Shown here piece by piece: positions 41,285-51,285 of a DNA stretch of 64,000 bases. A program made the translations under genes and the position numbers. Source of the stretch: Poteriospumella lacustris (taxonomy: Eukaryota > Sar > Chrysophyceae > Chromulinales > Dinobryaceae); contig SMOI01000055.1 in NCBI GenBank assembly GCA_008000375.1, positions 63,463-127,462 on the forward strand, written 5' to 3'. Numbering within the stretch: the first letter of the stretch is position 1; each line of letters opens with the position of its first letter. A model generated the notes under the pieces. The model was given only the letters and a program-made list of their open reading frames with translations. It made no database searches and had not been told where the DNA came from.

Positions 41285-41732
41285 TGCAACTGAATAAAGC
41301 TCGGGGAGCAACACAAAACGCAGACGAAGGGGGGGGAGGGAGAGTAGCAAGGTGATCAAAAGAGATCAGGAGACGAATAGGAACCAACTACCTCGTTTGG
41401 TCGCCCAATAGAAATGTGAACTGTGAACAGAATCACGATTTCTTTCGTAGCGCCGGGACCGCCCGGAAACCAGCAGCTTGACATGATGACGATGACGACG
41501 ATGACGACGACGACACTGCTGATGGGGGATGCTTTTTCTTGCCATCAGAGTATGGAGTGCCATAAGCCTAACAACGGCCAGTAACATAGCACACTCACCA
41601 TCAAAAGCTTCGACGAAGTAGTGGAATCTATAACGTGAACATGTAGTTTCTGTACCCAACTTCAGGCGCTGTTCCGAGTCATATGAATTAAATGAGACAG
41701 AGAAAGCGTTTACGTACGGATCGATGCTTTAA
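41285..41732. promoter_or_regulatory. PPIP5K promoter with (TCR)n tract
   Basis: 448 nt. At 41484-41514 the minus strand reads a run of TCG and TCA triplets about 200 nt before the PPIP5K start, in the sense orientation for that gene. A G-rich run lies near 41330. The rest is the 3' region of the gene's neighbour; no extra gene is seen. Confidence 0.45.
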
Positions 41733-42551
41733 TTAGCGCTTGGCATCAATTTTACTGGTGACAAACTGAAATGATGGAGCGATCCATTCTTTACAGGAGC
41801 ATCGGCTTCCTACCCATGACCAGGCACCAACCCGAGATTCGCATTTTGGACAGTAAATCTTTCCTTCTTGTTCTTCGGATTTCATCACTAAATAGTCAGG
41901 CGCATCTTGAATAAATATTGAGGAACATTTTCCTTTCTTTGCTCCTTTGTGTGCAATTTGGTCGGCTTCAAACAGAACCGCACTGCAGATTCGACAACTG
42001 AAATACGTGGCACCATCATCGTCCTTTACCGGCTTTTCTTCAGCAGTCTCTTCAACACATTCCTTGTCCTCATTGACATCTACCTCTTCATCATCTTCGA
42101 CCACGATATCGGCATGCTCACTGTCCCGACATAGGCTGAGCAACCAGCTGTTCGCAGGTTGAACCAGGACATCTTTTACTGCACGGGCACCATCAACAAC
42201 CGACCGGGAGTACTGGGAAGAAATGCTACCGATATACTCTTCTAATCCTGCATATTCCTCAGCTTTATCAACTGGAACTGACATGGTGGTTTGAATACCG
42301 ACATAATACGGTTCTTCCGGGAACCGGACCGGGATGGTGAATACACATGATAGACAATTGCCATCGATGGGATTGAAGCTGACTTGCAAAGGTCGCTGCG
42401 GAACATTTCCGTTCCTTAACTTAGACTCCACAATAGGCGTGAGAGACTTGACATTTTCAAAGCCAAAGGTTAAACGAAGGTTGTCTATCGCCTCCACCAA
42501 CGGGCGAGTTCCGACACGGATTTGCCGTTGCACCTTTTCACGTCCATTCAT
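41733..42551 (-). CDS. DUSP12/YVH1-type zinc-domain protein lacking the phosphatase
   Basis: Single exon, 272 residues. The C-terminal third (about 180-270) matches the zinc-binding domain of YVH1/DUSP12, which acts in 60S ribosome maturation: YFSCRICSAVLFEA, CSSIFIQDAP, then KIYCPKCESRVGAWSWVGSRCSCKEWIAPSFQF, with CxxC, CxxC and CxC ligands. The N-terminal part has no HCxxGxxR phosphatase signature. Instead it has a compact domain (VEAIDNLRLTF to VGIQTTMSVPVDKAEEYAG), possibly RWD-like (a weak guess), and an acidic linker. The start is the first ATG; a GTG 24 nt upstream is ignored. It is divergent from OTU1. Confidence 0.75.
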   Translation of the reverse strand: MNGREKVQRQIRVGTRPLVEAIDNLRLTFGFENVKSLTPIVESKLRNGNVPQRPLQVSFNPIDGNCLSCVFTIPVRFPEEPYYVGIQTTMSVPVDKAEEYAGLEEYIGSISSQYSRSVVDGARAVKDVLVQPANSWLLSLCRDSEHADIVVEDDEEVDVNEDKECVEETAEEKPVKDDDGATYFSCRICSAVLFEADQIAHKGAKKGKCSSIFIQDAPDYLVMKSEEQEGKIYCPKCESRVGAWSWVGSRCSCKEWIAPSFQFVTSKIDAKR

Positions 42552-42738
42552 TTTCCTCTCGATATGATATCTCACTCACAAAGACCAATTTTGATTTCTT
42601 AACACACTGGCCACTTTCTCTTTCTGACACACTGCCCCATCCATCGACGTCGCTCCTTTTTTGGTTTTTCTTCGGCAATTTCGTCGGCGTCGCTCCATTC
42701 ATTGCGATCGTCATCGTCCTCGTGTCATCGCCAAATTC

Positions 42739-42778
<40 letters not shown>

Positions 42779-42953
42779 CGGCGGTTGGGAACAACGACGA
42801 GTCCGTTACGAACGAAGTGGGAATCGAATGACGAATATCGCATGATGATCCACTTGCAAAACAAAAGAAACAGGATCACGGTTGTGATTTATCAGTCAGC
42901 TTGGACGATAGGTCTCGAACTTCTTAATTCGGGCTGAAGGACGCGATCTAAAC
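42552..42953. promoter_or_regulatory. Divergent promoter with opposed trinucleotide tracts
   Basis: 402 nt between divergent starts. At 42709-42730 the plus strand has TCGTCATCGTCCTCG then TGTCATCG, sense for OTU1. At 42741-42779 lies a (GATGAC)6 run whose minus strand reads (GTCATC)n, sense for the zinc-domain gene. Length polymorphism of this microsatellite is likely. Confidence 0.5.
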
Positions 42954-43958
42954 ATGTTGATCAAATTGACAAACGGCAAAGTGTCTACGAAGCATCAATT
43001 CGATGATGACTGTTCGTACATTGCATTCATTCAAGCTGCATCAGAGGTTGTTCACATACCAGAGGTTGAAATTGAACTTTTAGTGGGGTTTCCCCCGAAG
43101 CTATTGCAGCCTTCAGATCCGAATGAACTCGTCAGAAACCTTGGTGTCGTTAGTGGCACTGCAGTCACTGTTCGCCCGAATCCTGACCGGCGAAACACCG
43201 CAGGAATTCTCAAAGATATGGGATTTCCTTCCCATGTCATAATTCAGGTGATTCACTCCATGAAGACACCCACTTTGGATGAGGCTGTAGAATTATGTTC
43301 TCTTGCTGTGTCATCAAACGGTGGTGCTCGGGAGAAAAAGATGGTGATATGGACTATACCTGCAGACAATTCTTGCCTCTTCAATGCCATTGACTTTTTG
43401 GTTAATTCTCCGGCAGACCTACGCGGGCCAGGTCACTATCGAAGAACAGTTGCTGACGTTATCCTTTCCAACCCGGCCTTGTACAGTGAAGACTTTCTGG
43501 AAAAGAAACCAAGCGAATACGTCACTTGGATTCTTCATCCCGACAAATGGGGAGGAGAGATCGAACTATCAATCTTATCGACACAATTGACCATTGAAAT
43601 TGCGGTTGTAGATATCCAAACCGGGATATCTCTGGTTTATGGTTCCGGCAGTGGTTATGATAGGCGTATATTCTTGATATATGATGGAAGTCATTATGAT
43701 GCAGTGGTTCGATCAACTGACTTAGTTCATTCCCCTCCACAGTTTAGCTGCATCGAACGATCCTTTGCTGCAGGAACCGATGATATTTTGGAAGAAGTGA
43801 AGGAGTTAGCACTGGACAGAAGGAAAAAGAGACAATTCACAAACTTACGATCGGGGTCGCTTCTTTGCAAGCAATGCGATTGTGTATTGACAGGACAAAA
43901 GGAAGCTGTGGAACACGCCAAACAGACTGGACATACAAATTTCGGCGAAGTCGTGTAG
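42954..43958 (+). CDS. YOD1: OTU1/YOD1 deubiquitinase
   Basis: OTU-family cysteine protease that works with p97/Cdc48 in ER-associated degradation. Single exon, 334 residues. The N-terminal UBX-like domain (1 to about 75) would bind p97. Residues of about 80-115 (ILKDMGFPSHVIIQVIH..LDEAVELC) look like a UBA domain, by inference. The OTU core has the catalytic Asp and Cys in PADNSCLFNAI (D138, C141) and the His in IYDGSHYDAVV (H247). A C-terminal C2H2 finger (LLCKQCDCVLTGQKEAVEHAKQTGH) completes the usual OTU1 layout. Length is close to human YOD1. Confidence 0.95.
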   Translation: MLIKLTNGKVSTKHQFDDDCSYIAFIQAASEVVHIPEVEIELLVGFPPKLLQPSDPNELVRNLGVVSGTAVTVRPNPDRRNTAGILKDMGFPSHVIIQVIHSMKTPTLDEAVELCSLAVSSNGGAREKKMVIWTIPADNSCLFNAIDFLVNSPADLRGPGHYRRTVADVILSNPALYSEDFLEKKPSEYVTWILHPDKWGGEIELSILSTQLTIEIAVVDIQTGISLVYGSGSGYDRRIFLIYDGSHYDAVVRSTDLVHSPPQFSCIERSFAAGTDDILEEVKELALDRRKKRQFTNLRSGSLLCKQCDCVLTGQKEAVEHAKQTGHTNFGEVV

Positions 43959-44451
43959 CACTTGTCATCCCCCGTTGTTCAACTTCGCATTTCGAAAGCC
44001 ATCTTCTTCTTGTCTGGAGTTTCATCTGCTGGCGCAGATCCAACGAAAATCTACAATGTAACAATATGAGCCATTTACTTCAAAAGTATGTCCATAACCT
44101 TAGTTTGTTGGTTACATATGCATGGCATCCCATAATTTCAGTGGGCCCGAACTAGTTTTGTTGTCAAGCCTCCAAATTTAGCGTAGCCATGGGAGACATA
44201 ATCAATTTGGTCGAAACGAAATCGCCAGCTGCTTGGCTGCGAACCACCAAGTAACGAGAAAACTCTTCGAAAAGAAGTATAATATAATATACTGAACGGA
44301 AAGAAACGGAGGGAGGAGGGGGGAAAACGAGATACAGTATCGCGTATCATCGAACAGACGCAACAAAAACCAATCAACTGTTGGAAGAAATAAGTATGTA
44401 CAAAGCAGGAGCACGAGCCGTTTCTGCCGGCAACGAACTCTGGTCAACGCC
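43959..44451. other. Intergenic between convergent OTU1 and kinase
   Basis: 493 nt with the two 3' regions. A purine-rich stretch lies at about 44290-44330. No gene or repeat is seen. Confidence 0.4.
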
Positions 44452-46597
44452 TCAACGAAAGGTAGAATTCATCGGGATATAAGTGTAATAAAAGAGCGCT
44501 CCGGCCATGTTGTCGTGCATCTCTTCAGCGACGAAAGAGGTGTCACGATGAATCGCTTGCCTCCAAAATGTGTGCGGCAACGACTCCAAATCGTGAGCCG
44601 ACAGAGGATAACGACTGGTCAAACGCTTGCCACGGTCCTCTGTATCGATGGCATCATCATGTGGTGGTACAGACAAATTTTCTTTCTGTTCTTCATGAGC
44701 CACCGCGGTGCGTTTGGGACGCTTATGATCACCATCGCCATGAAGATGCTGAATGTGTGACACAAAATGAATCGAAGGCAGCTTCGTTTGGTCTTGAACG
44801 TGCTTCGAGTGAATAAGGTCGCGTGGAGTCTTCACTGAAACCGAATCTTCTGATTGAGGAGTCGGGGAGTCTTTCAACAGCTCCGTGTGTGAACTTGGTA
44901 AAGAAGTGAATGCGGGTGGAATACCATCCCAAAGTGTCGGGACTTTAGACGACACTCCATTCGTCTCAGATGGTTGTTGTTCTTCCATCGCCCCTGTACT
45001 AACATCCCCAATGATGTAGCCATCATCTTGGTTGGAACAATCAGCAAGATTCGATGACGAATTTCTCTTTTCGTCGATTCGTGGTGCCGATGCAACGTCA
45101 CCTTGACGGGCCATGGTAGAGGATGTCGGCGATAACAGATCATTGCGACTTCGATGCTTACGCTCGAGTTGAATCAACGACTGTACAGGACGTAACTCGC
45201 TGTGCAGTGACCGCAACAGTTTGCCACGAACTCGATTATTCACAGATCCTGTTTCGGAGTCTTCGCTCTCCGTCTGACCATCATCTTCGTGGTCACTGGA
45301 TTGCTTTTCCACGCGATACATTCGACTGGGACTCAAAATGTTTCGCTCATTGTTTGGTACAGCCCCGTGCAACTCCTCCTCCAAGCTGCGAGGCGTCGTG
45401 CAGGCGGTCGAAGCGGCCGTAGGAGATTTCTTTGCCTCCAACGTCTTTTGGTGTCGGGCTGGACGAAACTACAAGAAGAAAAACAAATGGAATGCACAAT
45501 GACGAGCAACGGACGAGAAAAGTGGCAAGTATGAGTGCACGTACCCATGGATGATTCAAAGATTCCTTTGCTGTCAATCGCGTAAACGGATCAACATTCA
45601 GAAGCTGCCGAATGAGATCCTTGCATAAATCTGAGACGCCACACCACTGCTTAGCTGGGAAGCGGAGTTTGAAATGACTACTACACTCGGTTCGATCAGC
45701 TGGTAATGCTTCCAAGCTAATGCTAAAGGGCAATTTCGCTGACATCGTGCAATACAACAAAACGCCCAACGCCCAGTTATCGACGGAGGTCGAGTATTGT
45801 TTATTTTGACGAATTTCTGGTGCGATATAACCACCCGTACCCAAGAACGAACCAGTCAGATCATGCTTTAATATTGTTGAAAATCCAAAGTCTATCAGTT
45901 TCAGAGACACTTCGCCATTGACTTTGTGAAAGAAAATAACATTTTCTGCTTTAATGTCGCGGTGAATCACACCACGATCATGAAGATAGGCCACCGCTGA
46001 AAAGATTCCAAACAATGACGTGCAAGCTAAATCTTCTGGGAGTGGGCCATGTTTCAGAATGTAATCAAATAATTCGCCACCCGGTAGATACTCCGTGACA
46101 ATGAAAAGGAGACGCTTTGTTTCCACAAAATCCTGGAAAGCGACGATATGAGGATGATTGATTCGTCGAAGAATATCAACCTCCTTCCGAAGCTGTTGCA
46201 ACAATGGTTCTACATCTTCTTCGACCATTCCCAATGTTAATTTCCTCTTATCGATGACTTTGCAAGCGAAAGGCTTTCGATGTCCAATGTACTTTCGTCG
46301 CTTGTGATAAATTTGATACACTTTTGACGTGGTCCCCACTCCAAGTAATTTGCCAAACTCGTACAGCTTCAGAAACTCTTGGGGCACGCCAGTCACTACT
46401 TGCTGTAGTTGTTTTTCGTATGTTTCCAAAACAGGCTCGCTATATGACTGTTCGCGCTTGCGCAACGGCATTCGTCGCTTCTCAGCATCAGCGGCGTTTT
46501 GTTCATAATAAATCGGACTCTCATCGCTCACTATCCGTCCAACTTTATCTGCTGTATTTTCTAAGCATGTTCGCAACAGGCTACAGTCGTTGCCCAT
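44452..46597 (-). CDS. CAMK-like serine/threonine kinase, probably N-myristoylated
   Basis: Minus-strand exons 46597-45545 and 45468-44452 with a 76-nt phase-0 intron; 689 residues. The N terminus MGNDCSLL fits an N-myristoylation signal with a neighbouring Cys for palmitoylation, so membrane attachment is likely. Kinase domain about 80-352: glycine loop GVGTTSKV (86-93), Lys113 in ACKVID, HRDIKAEN (212-219), DFG (236-238), APE (259-261) and a final HPWV. An insert of basic residues (KRRKYIGHR) lies between glycine loop and Lys113. The C-terminal 330 residues are disordered and Ser/acid-rich, with no EF hands, so it is not a CDPK. Order and motifs fit CAMK-type kinases; the exact subfamily is unclear. 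The start is the ATG that creates the myristoylation motif. Confidence 0.88.
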
Positions 46598-46804
46598 GTC
46601 CGCGAGGTGTTGTTTGCGTGTAGATTGTTCGTGTGAATCTGGACAAAAGAAAAGAATCTCGAAATTTCTCAATACTCGTTTATTTAATGGGGTTCTTTTC
46701 TGATGCACTTTCGAAGTGCACAAGAGTAAGAATATCCAGGGTGTTATTTAGTTGCATGAACCGTTTCTTGACTTTCGGATTCCTGTTGTCATTCTTGAGC
46801 GAAG

Positions 46805-47486
46805 TCAAGGAAAATTATTTTCATCCTTGAAGAAGAAGCGGTTGAGGTGTTCGACTGGCTGGCACGTTTTCACGGCTTTCTGGAAAACCTTATTCCGATA
46901 TTCCGTAGATTTAGCTCGACCCGGAATTGTTGGATGAGGGATGAAAGTAATCAGTAAACCAAACTACAGTATATCCATAATTTTCGTGCATCTAAGTACA
47001 TAGTTGCTAAAAGGTTTTGGTGCCGTGTGTAGTAATCCTTAATAGCGTGACGGGGCGTGTGCGCAAAGATCGTGTGCTACTGGTTACAGGCGACTGTTGT
47101 TGCGCTGTCCACATTGCCATATGATCGAAATTAACTGACACAGATCGTAACAATGACGACCGCCCTAAGTCTAGAACGGCGGGATCAACCTTGGGTTCGC
47201 TGTACGGCTTGGTCATTTGCGTGATTGTTTGTCTTTAATTGGAAATAGAGTTATATCATCTCCATCGAAGGCGACGAAGAGCACTCGTCGCTCATCCTCT
47301 ATGTCTAAGCTGATACAATAGGAACTGTAAAGAGCGGACAAATAACCTGTCAAGAGCCAAGTACGATTGGTCATTAGTATTCGCGAAGCGATTGCCCAAC
47401 TTATCTCCATACTGGCCATACAATTGGTCATAGTGTTCATACAACTTTGGAGCGGCTAGTAAGCTCTGTTGGATATTTCCATTCAT
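46805..47486 (-). CDS. Possible three-exon gene, unknown protein
   Basis: The stretch 46598-47875 has no long frame, but the minus strand shows a chain of protein-like pieces that can be spliced in frame: 47486-47317 (from MNGNIQQSLLAAPKLYEHYD), 47232-47088 (with KPYSEPKVDPAVLDLG and FDHMAMWTAQQ) and 46963-46805 (with FIPHPTIPGRAKSTEYRNK, ending FKDENNFP). Proposed introns are 84 nt (GTATCA..AAG) and 124 nt (GTAACC..TAG). The product would have 157 residues and no family I recognise. The last exon looks most convincing. Splice choices are uncertain, and the first exon alone also forms a 64-residue frame ending at 47292. It lies between the kinase and the 5-phosphatase. Confidence 0.35.
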
Positions 47487-47875
47487 TGTTGAGTTGAGTG
47501 GAGCCGGTAAAGCAAATGTTGCGCCTTTAAAGTCAAGCTAATGAATGGATTGAGACTTTGATTCGCCAACGGCAGATAAATTCTGACTTCTGGTAATCCC
47601 TCTCTTTGGTCTTCCTCTCCTACAATGCAGTTCCGAGAGAGGGCACTCTCAGTGTCCCGTTTCGCGCATCGGTCTGTTCGTGACAGCTTATCCTGCTGCG
47701 AGCAAGCAGAGCCGCATTCGCAAGAATATCCACGGAACGGAGTAACTTTATTCATGTCACTTCCATAGGGAAAACGCACACAACGATAACCAAGACTGTT
47801 TTGTCGGAGGCATTAAACAACGAGCCGCGAGGAAGGGGGCCTTCACCGTTACTTTTGAAAAGATATCATGAAGAA

Positions 47876-50800
47876 ATGATGACGGGAGACGACAACGATA
47901 ATTTTGTGAAGGATTCCTTGCAACGATCGACTAGTTTGTTCGGAATCCCATTGAAAGTATTGACTTGGAATGTTAATGGCAAGTTGGACACCATCGACGA
48001 AATCCGAGAAAAGTTACTCTTTCCAACATATTATGAAATGCCGACCGATGACCCCAAGATGGTGATTATTGGGTTGCAAGAGATGGTCGAACTTTCCGCT
48101 GCCAATGTCATTGAAAATTCGGTTGCAAAGACATCATCATCGACTGAACGCTTTCAAAATTGGAAAGATATGGTTCTTCAAGTTCTTCAAGATCGGAATT
48201 CCAATTATTCCTTCGTTGGCGGTGAGTGCATGGTTGGGGTTGGGCTCATGGTGTTTTGCGATGGAAGTCTGTTGTCAGATATTCGAAATTTACAAGTTCA
48301 AAAGTTGGCCCGTGGTGTCGGTGGAGTGTTGGGCAATAAAGGTGCCGTCTATCTCAGGATGGATTTGATGGATTCATCGTTGTGCTTTATCTCCGCCCAT
48401 TTTGCGGCCCATCGCGAAAAGGTTAAGAAACGAAACGAAGATTATCATGCGATTCTAACAATAGCTGTATTTCATGATCTCGACGAAGTTTCGTCGATTG
48501 CACCACAGTGGACAGTGGCGGAGCAACAAAAGGTTGGGAAGTTGCGGGCAGAAGTGGATCGTGTAAAACGCAGAATGAACAACGCCTTGCAAAATTATCA
48601 GTTTGCGCCTCGCACCGGTTTAGTGCCCACCCAAAGTTTTCATTCAACGCAAAGTGGGATGTTGAATAACAGCTCTTATGACATGACGAATGCGTCGAAT
48701 GGTGATAAAGGCCGAGACCGATCATATTCAACGACGGATCGGACCAACGTCAGCGCCAGTGGAACGAAGGCGAAAATGTTTTCTGCGAATGATCACGACA
48801 TTGTTATCTTTGTTGGCGATCTGAACTATCGCATCGTTGCATCTGTGGATATTATGGATGTTTACGAGATGATTCATGGGCATGAACTGCTTCGGTTAGC
48901 CTCCTATGATCAGTTGTGTCAAGAACGTGAGAGAAATCGTGTTTTCAATGGGTTCAATGAAGGTCTCTTGACATTCCCACCGACATATCAGTTCATTCCA
49001 GGAAAGAATGTGTACGATGATCGAAAAGACAAGAAAATGCGATGTCCTGCGTGGTGCGACCGTATCTTGTGGAGGTGTGGCAAGCCGTCAAAGCAGTACG
49101 CTGCACTGACCAGTAATAAGTTAGATTCAGCCGAAAGTGATTCTTCCGATGAAGACGAACCCAACGGTGATGTCAATGAAAGCTTGACTATTAGTCACAA
49201 AAGCATTGAAACGACTCGTGCACAAGTTGGGTCGCCGGTGGCATTGCCGCCCGATACACCCGCTTCAACCGTTTTCTCGCCAACGAATCCCATGCATCGC
49301 AGGGCTTTCTTCCCTGATGACCCTGATCGTCCTCCTGATAGTGATGACGATGATGAAGCGGAAGGAGTCGCCAAAGAGCCCCCAAAATCTCATGTGGAGG
49401 AAAGCCCACACGAAGCTCGTGAAAGCACCGTCCCAGGGGGCTTCGAGAAACGACTTTCTCGCCCACTTCCACCCGTTCCGACAGTAGCACCACCAATGTT
49501 GCAACATGAAACAGACCCACCAATCGTAGTGACCGATGACGACGACGATGATGCCGATTCTGATGACGATGGCGTTGATCGCAGGCAACGGTCCCCAGAA
49601 GTGAAAGAAGCGCAACAGCAACGCAGTGAAGCTATAGCTCGTCGATTGATGGCCCGTACTTCTGTGCGTCTCAACGATGATCCTGAATTTCACGAATACG
49701 TTCGACGATCATCAATTCGTCTGAGTGCAGAGGATTCCGAAGCGTCATCGTTGCTGTTGTCGCTAAGTGATCAATCAGTCGCCGCTGCTATGGCAGCAAT
49801 AGAAGGGACCGTTGCAGCGGAACCAACAGCACAAGCAACCGATGCTACCGACGCAGGAATCACAACATCTTCAACGGATCTAGGCTCCGATGAACAAAAC
49901 CCCGCTGTGCCTCTCAAACAACGACCAGTTCATATCGAAGAAACCATCGAATTGATTTCGTATCATTCGTGCACGAATCTGATTTCAGATCATAAACCAG
50001 TGTCAGCATTGATGTATTTACGAGTCCGTCGAGTTGATTGGACACGTCATGAGCAGCGCATGGTTCGTTGTTATTCCTCGATGCTGCATCAAGCAGACGT
50101 TCAGCCGCTGTACAGTCCTTCGCTAGATTTGACGTGGCATCGTGTGCGACTGGTGTCACCTCCAGCCATTCCATTTGTACCGGAGATACATGCAAAACCT
50201 TCTGGTTCTTATTTCCAGCTTCCGGGTCGACGGCCGACAACCACGCATAGTCCACGTTCGCCGAGGATTTCATCTGAGCAGCCGGATGGTTGTCAACCTA
50301 CCTGTATCCTCTTGCGAAGCGTAAGTAAAGAGGGATCTTCTGCTACCGTGGAGATATTCAACCGCAGCCCATCGCTACCGGCGTTGTTGGATATTGCACG
50401 AGATTCAGTTCCATCGTGGCTATCCATTACCATATCTTCCATGGTGATTTTACCGCAGCATAGCGTGCAGCTCACGCTACGCAATGATCACACGCTTAGT
50501 ACCCTGCAACTGGTACAAGATGTGGAATTGTATCGAGATTTCGCACAAGAAAATCTCCGCACGATTGGGAAGTATTTGGATTTACCGCCCAATGATCCCG
50601 CCATGCAAATCTATGCTTTTGTGCGTGTGTCGTTGGTTTGGTCCTTGGAAGCCATGACATCTCATGTGCGTCAGCAGCTGCAACAGCAACAACAACTGAC
50701 CAGAAGTGGCGATGCTGGAGATGTTTCTGCCATTCCCACTGCCCAGGAAGTTGAAAATCAGTACATCACGAAGCTCTTTGAAGGTGCCATGCGCGGAGAA

Positions 50801-51013
50801 ATGGCCCGACATAAGCGACGCGGTTTGGTGGTGGACGCTTGCGATGATGACGCTCACGGTGACAGTCTGTTCATGGATGAGAAACAACGGAGTTTTGATG
50901 GAGAAGCTGCGGAAGCAAAACCAATAATCGATGTGCTTCCGAGACAGGAATCCGTTCAGCGACGTTTTGTTCTGCCCGTTGTCTGTTCCATGGCAATGGA
51001 TCAAAGTGTTTAG
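47876..51013 (+). CDS. Inositol polyphosphate 5-phosphatase with split catalytic domain
   Basis: Phosphoinositide 5-phosphatase of the OCRL/INPP5/SHIP superfamily, 1045 residues from the first ATG. Open sequence continues upstream without an ATG, so a 5' exon is possible. Catalytic motifs in order: LTWNVNG (about 30), GLQEM, HFAAH, FVGDLNYR (about 312), PAWCDRILWR (about 390) and SDHKPVSALM (about 703). The last two normally lie about 25-30 residues apart; here about 300 acidic, disordered residues separate them. A second insert of about 100 residues precedes FVGDLNYR. The C-terminal part has a segment (EIFNRSPSLPALL..PSWLSITISSMVILPQHSVQLTL) resembling the ASH domain of OCRL/INPP5B, by inference. 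No RhoGAP domain is recognisable. Confidence 0.9.
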   Translation: MMTGDDNDNFVKDSLQRSTSLFGIPLKVLTWNVNGKLDTIDEIREKLLFPTYYEMPTDDPKMVIIGLQEMVELSAANVIENSVAKTSSSTERFQNWKDMVLQVLQDRNSNYSFVGGECMVGVGLMVFCDGSLLSDIRNLQVQKLARGVGGVLGNKGAVYLRMDLMDSSLCFISAHFAAHREKVKKRNEDYHAILTIAVFHDLDEVSSIAPQWTVAEQQKVGKLRAEVDRVKRRMNNALQNYQFAPRTGLVPTQSFHSTQSGMLNNSSYDMTNASNGDKGRDRSYSTTDRTNVSASGTKAKMFSANDHDIVIFVGDLNYRIVASVDIMDVYEMIHGHELLRLASYDQLCQERERNRVFNGFNEGLLTFPPTYQFIPGKNVYDDRKDKKMRCPAWCDRILWRCGKPSKQYAALTSNKLDSAESDSSDEDEPNGDVNESLTISHKSIETTRAQVGSPVALPPDTPASTVFSPTNPMHRRAFFPDDPDRPPDSDDDDEAEGVAKEPPKSHVEESPHEARESTVPGGFEKRLSRPLPPVPTVAPPMLQHETDPPIVVTDDDDDDADSDDDGVDRRQRSPEVKEAQQQRSEAIARRLMARTSVRLNDDPEFHEYVRRSSIRLSAEDSEASSLLLSLSDQSVAAAMAAIEGTVAAEPTAQATDATDAGITTSSTDLGSDEQNPAVPLKQRPVHIEETIELISYHSCTNLISDHKPVSALMYLRVRRVDWTRHEQRMVRCYSSMLHQADVQPLYSPSLDLTWHRVRLVSPPAIPFVPEIHAKPSGSYFQLPGRRPTTTHSPRSPRISSEQPDGCQPTCILLRSVSKEGSSATVEIFNRSPSLPALLDIARDSVPSWLSITISSMVILPQHSVQLTLRNDHTLSTLQLVQDVELYRDFAQENLRTIGKYLDLPPNDPAMQIYAFVRVSLVWSLEAMTSHVRQQLQQQQQLTRSGDAGDVSAIPTAQEVENQYITKLFEGAMRGEMARHKRRGLVVDACDDDAHGDSLFMDEKQRSFDGEAAEAKPIIDVLPRQESVQRRFVLPVVCSMAMDQSV

Positions 51014-51202
51014 TGCATGTAACTGTCGTTTGCTTCCCAAGGCGATAACTTTGTAAATATGAATTGTTTTTTTATATATGTATCAATTCGAAATTGTGTG
51101 TAAGATAAACGTAGCTCGGTTGTTACTTTCCCTTCGGGCCGGATCCAACAGGGTGTCGGATACTACTTGATACCGTCGATGGTTATCGTCGAGGCGACGG
51201 TA

Positions 51203-51218
51203 TCATCATCGTCGTCGT
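51203..51218 (+). promoter_or_regulatory. (TCR)n tract before the GT61-like gene
   Basis: TCATCATCGTCGTCGT on the sense strand, 68 nt before the start codon at 51286. It belongs to the same class as tracts before the GT4-like gene, IFT81 and PPIP5K. Function is inferred from recurrence. Confidence 0.4.
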
Positions 51219-51285
51219 GTTCAGACACTGTGGTCTTCGTGGCTCGGTGGTTGGAATGGTTCAAAAGGTTTAGACGAGAGTGCGA

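Noticed and set aside
41366-41659. Minus-strand 97-codon frame upstream of PPIP5K
   Set aside because: Its middle is the translated trinucleotide tract (Arg/His runs); most likely 5' UTR or promoter.
42741-42779. Possible CRISPR-like or tandem-repeat array
   Set aside because: It is an uninterrupted hexanucleotide microsatellite without spacers, and the genome is eukaryotic.
47483-47779. Minus-strand 98-codon frame before the possible three-exon gene
   Set aside because: It starts with GTG, has no recognisable domain, and runs out just before a better ATG at 47486.
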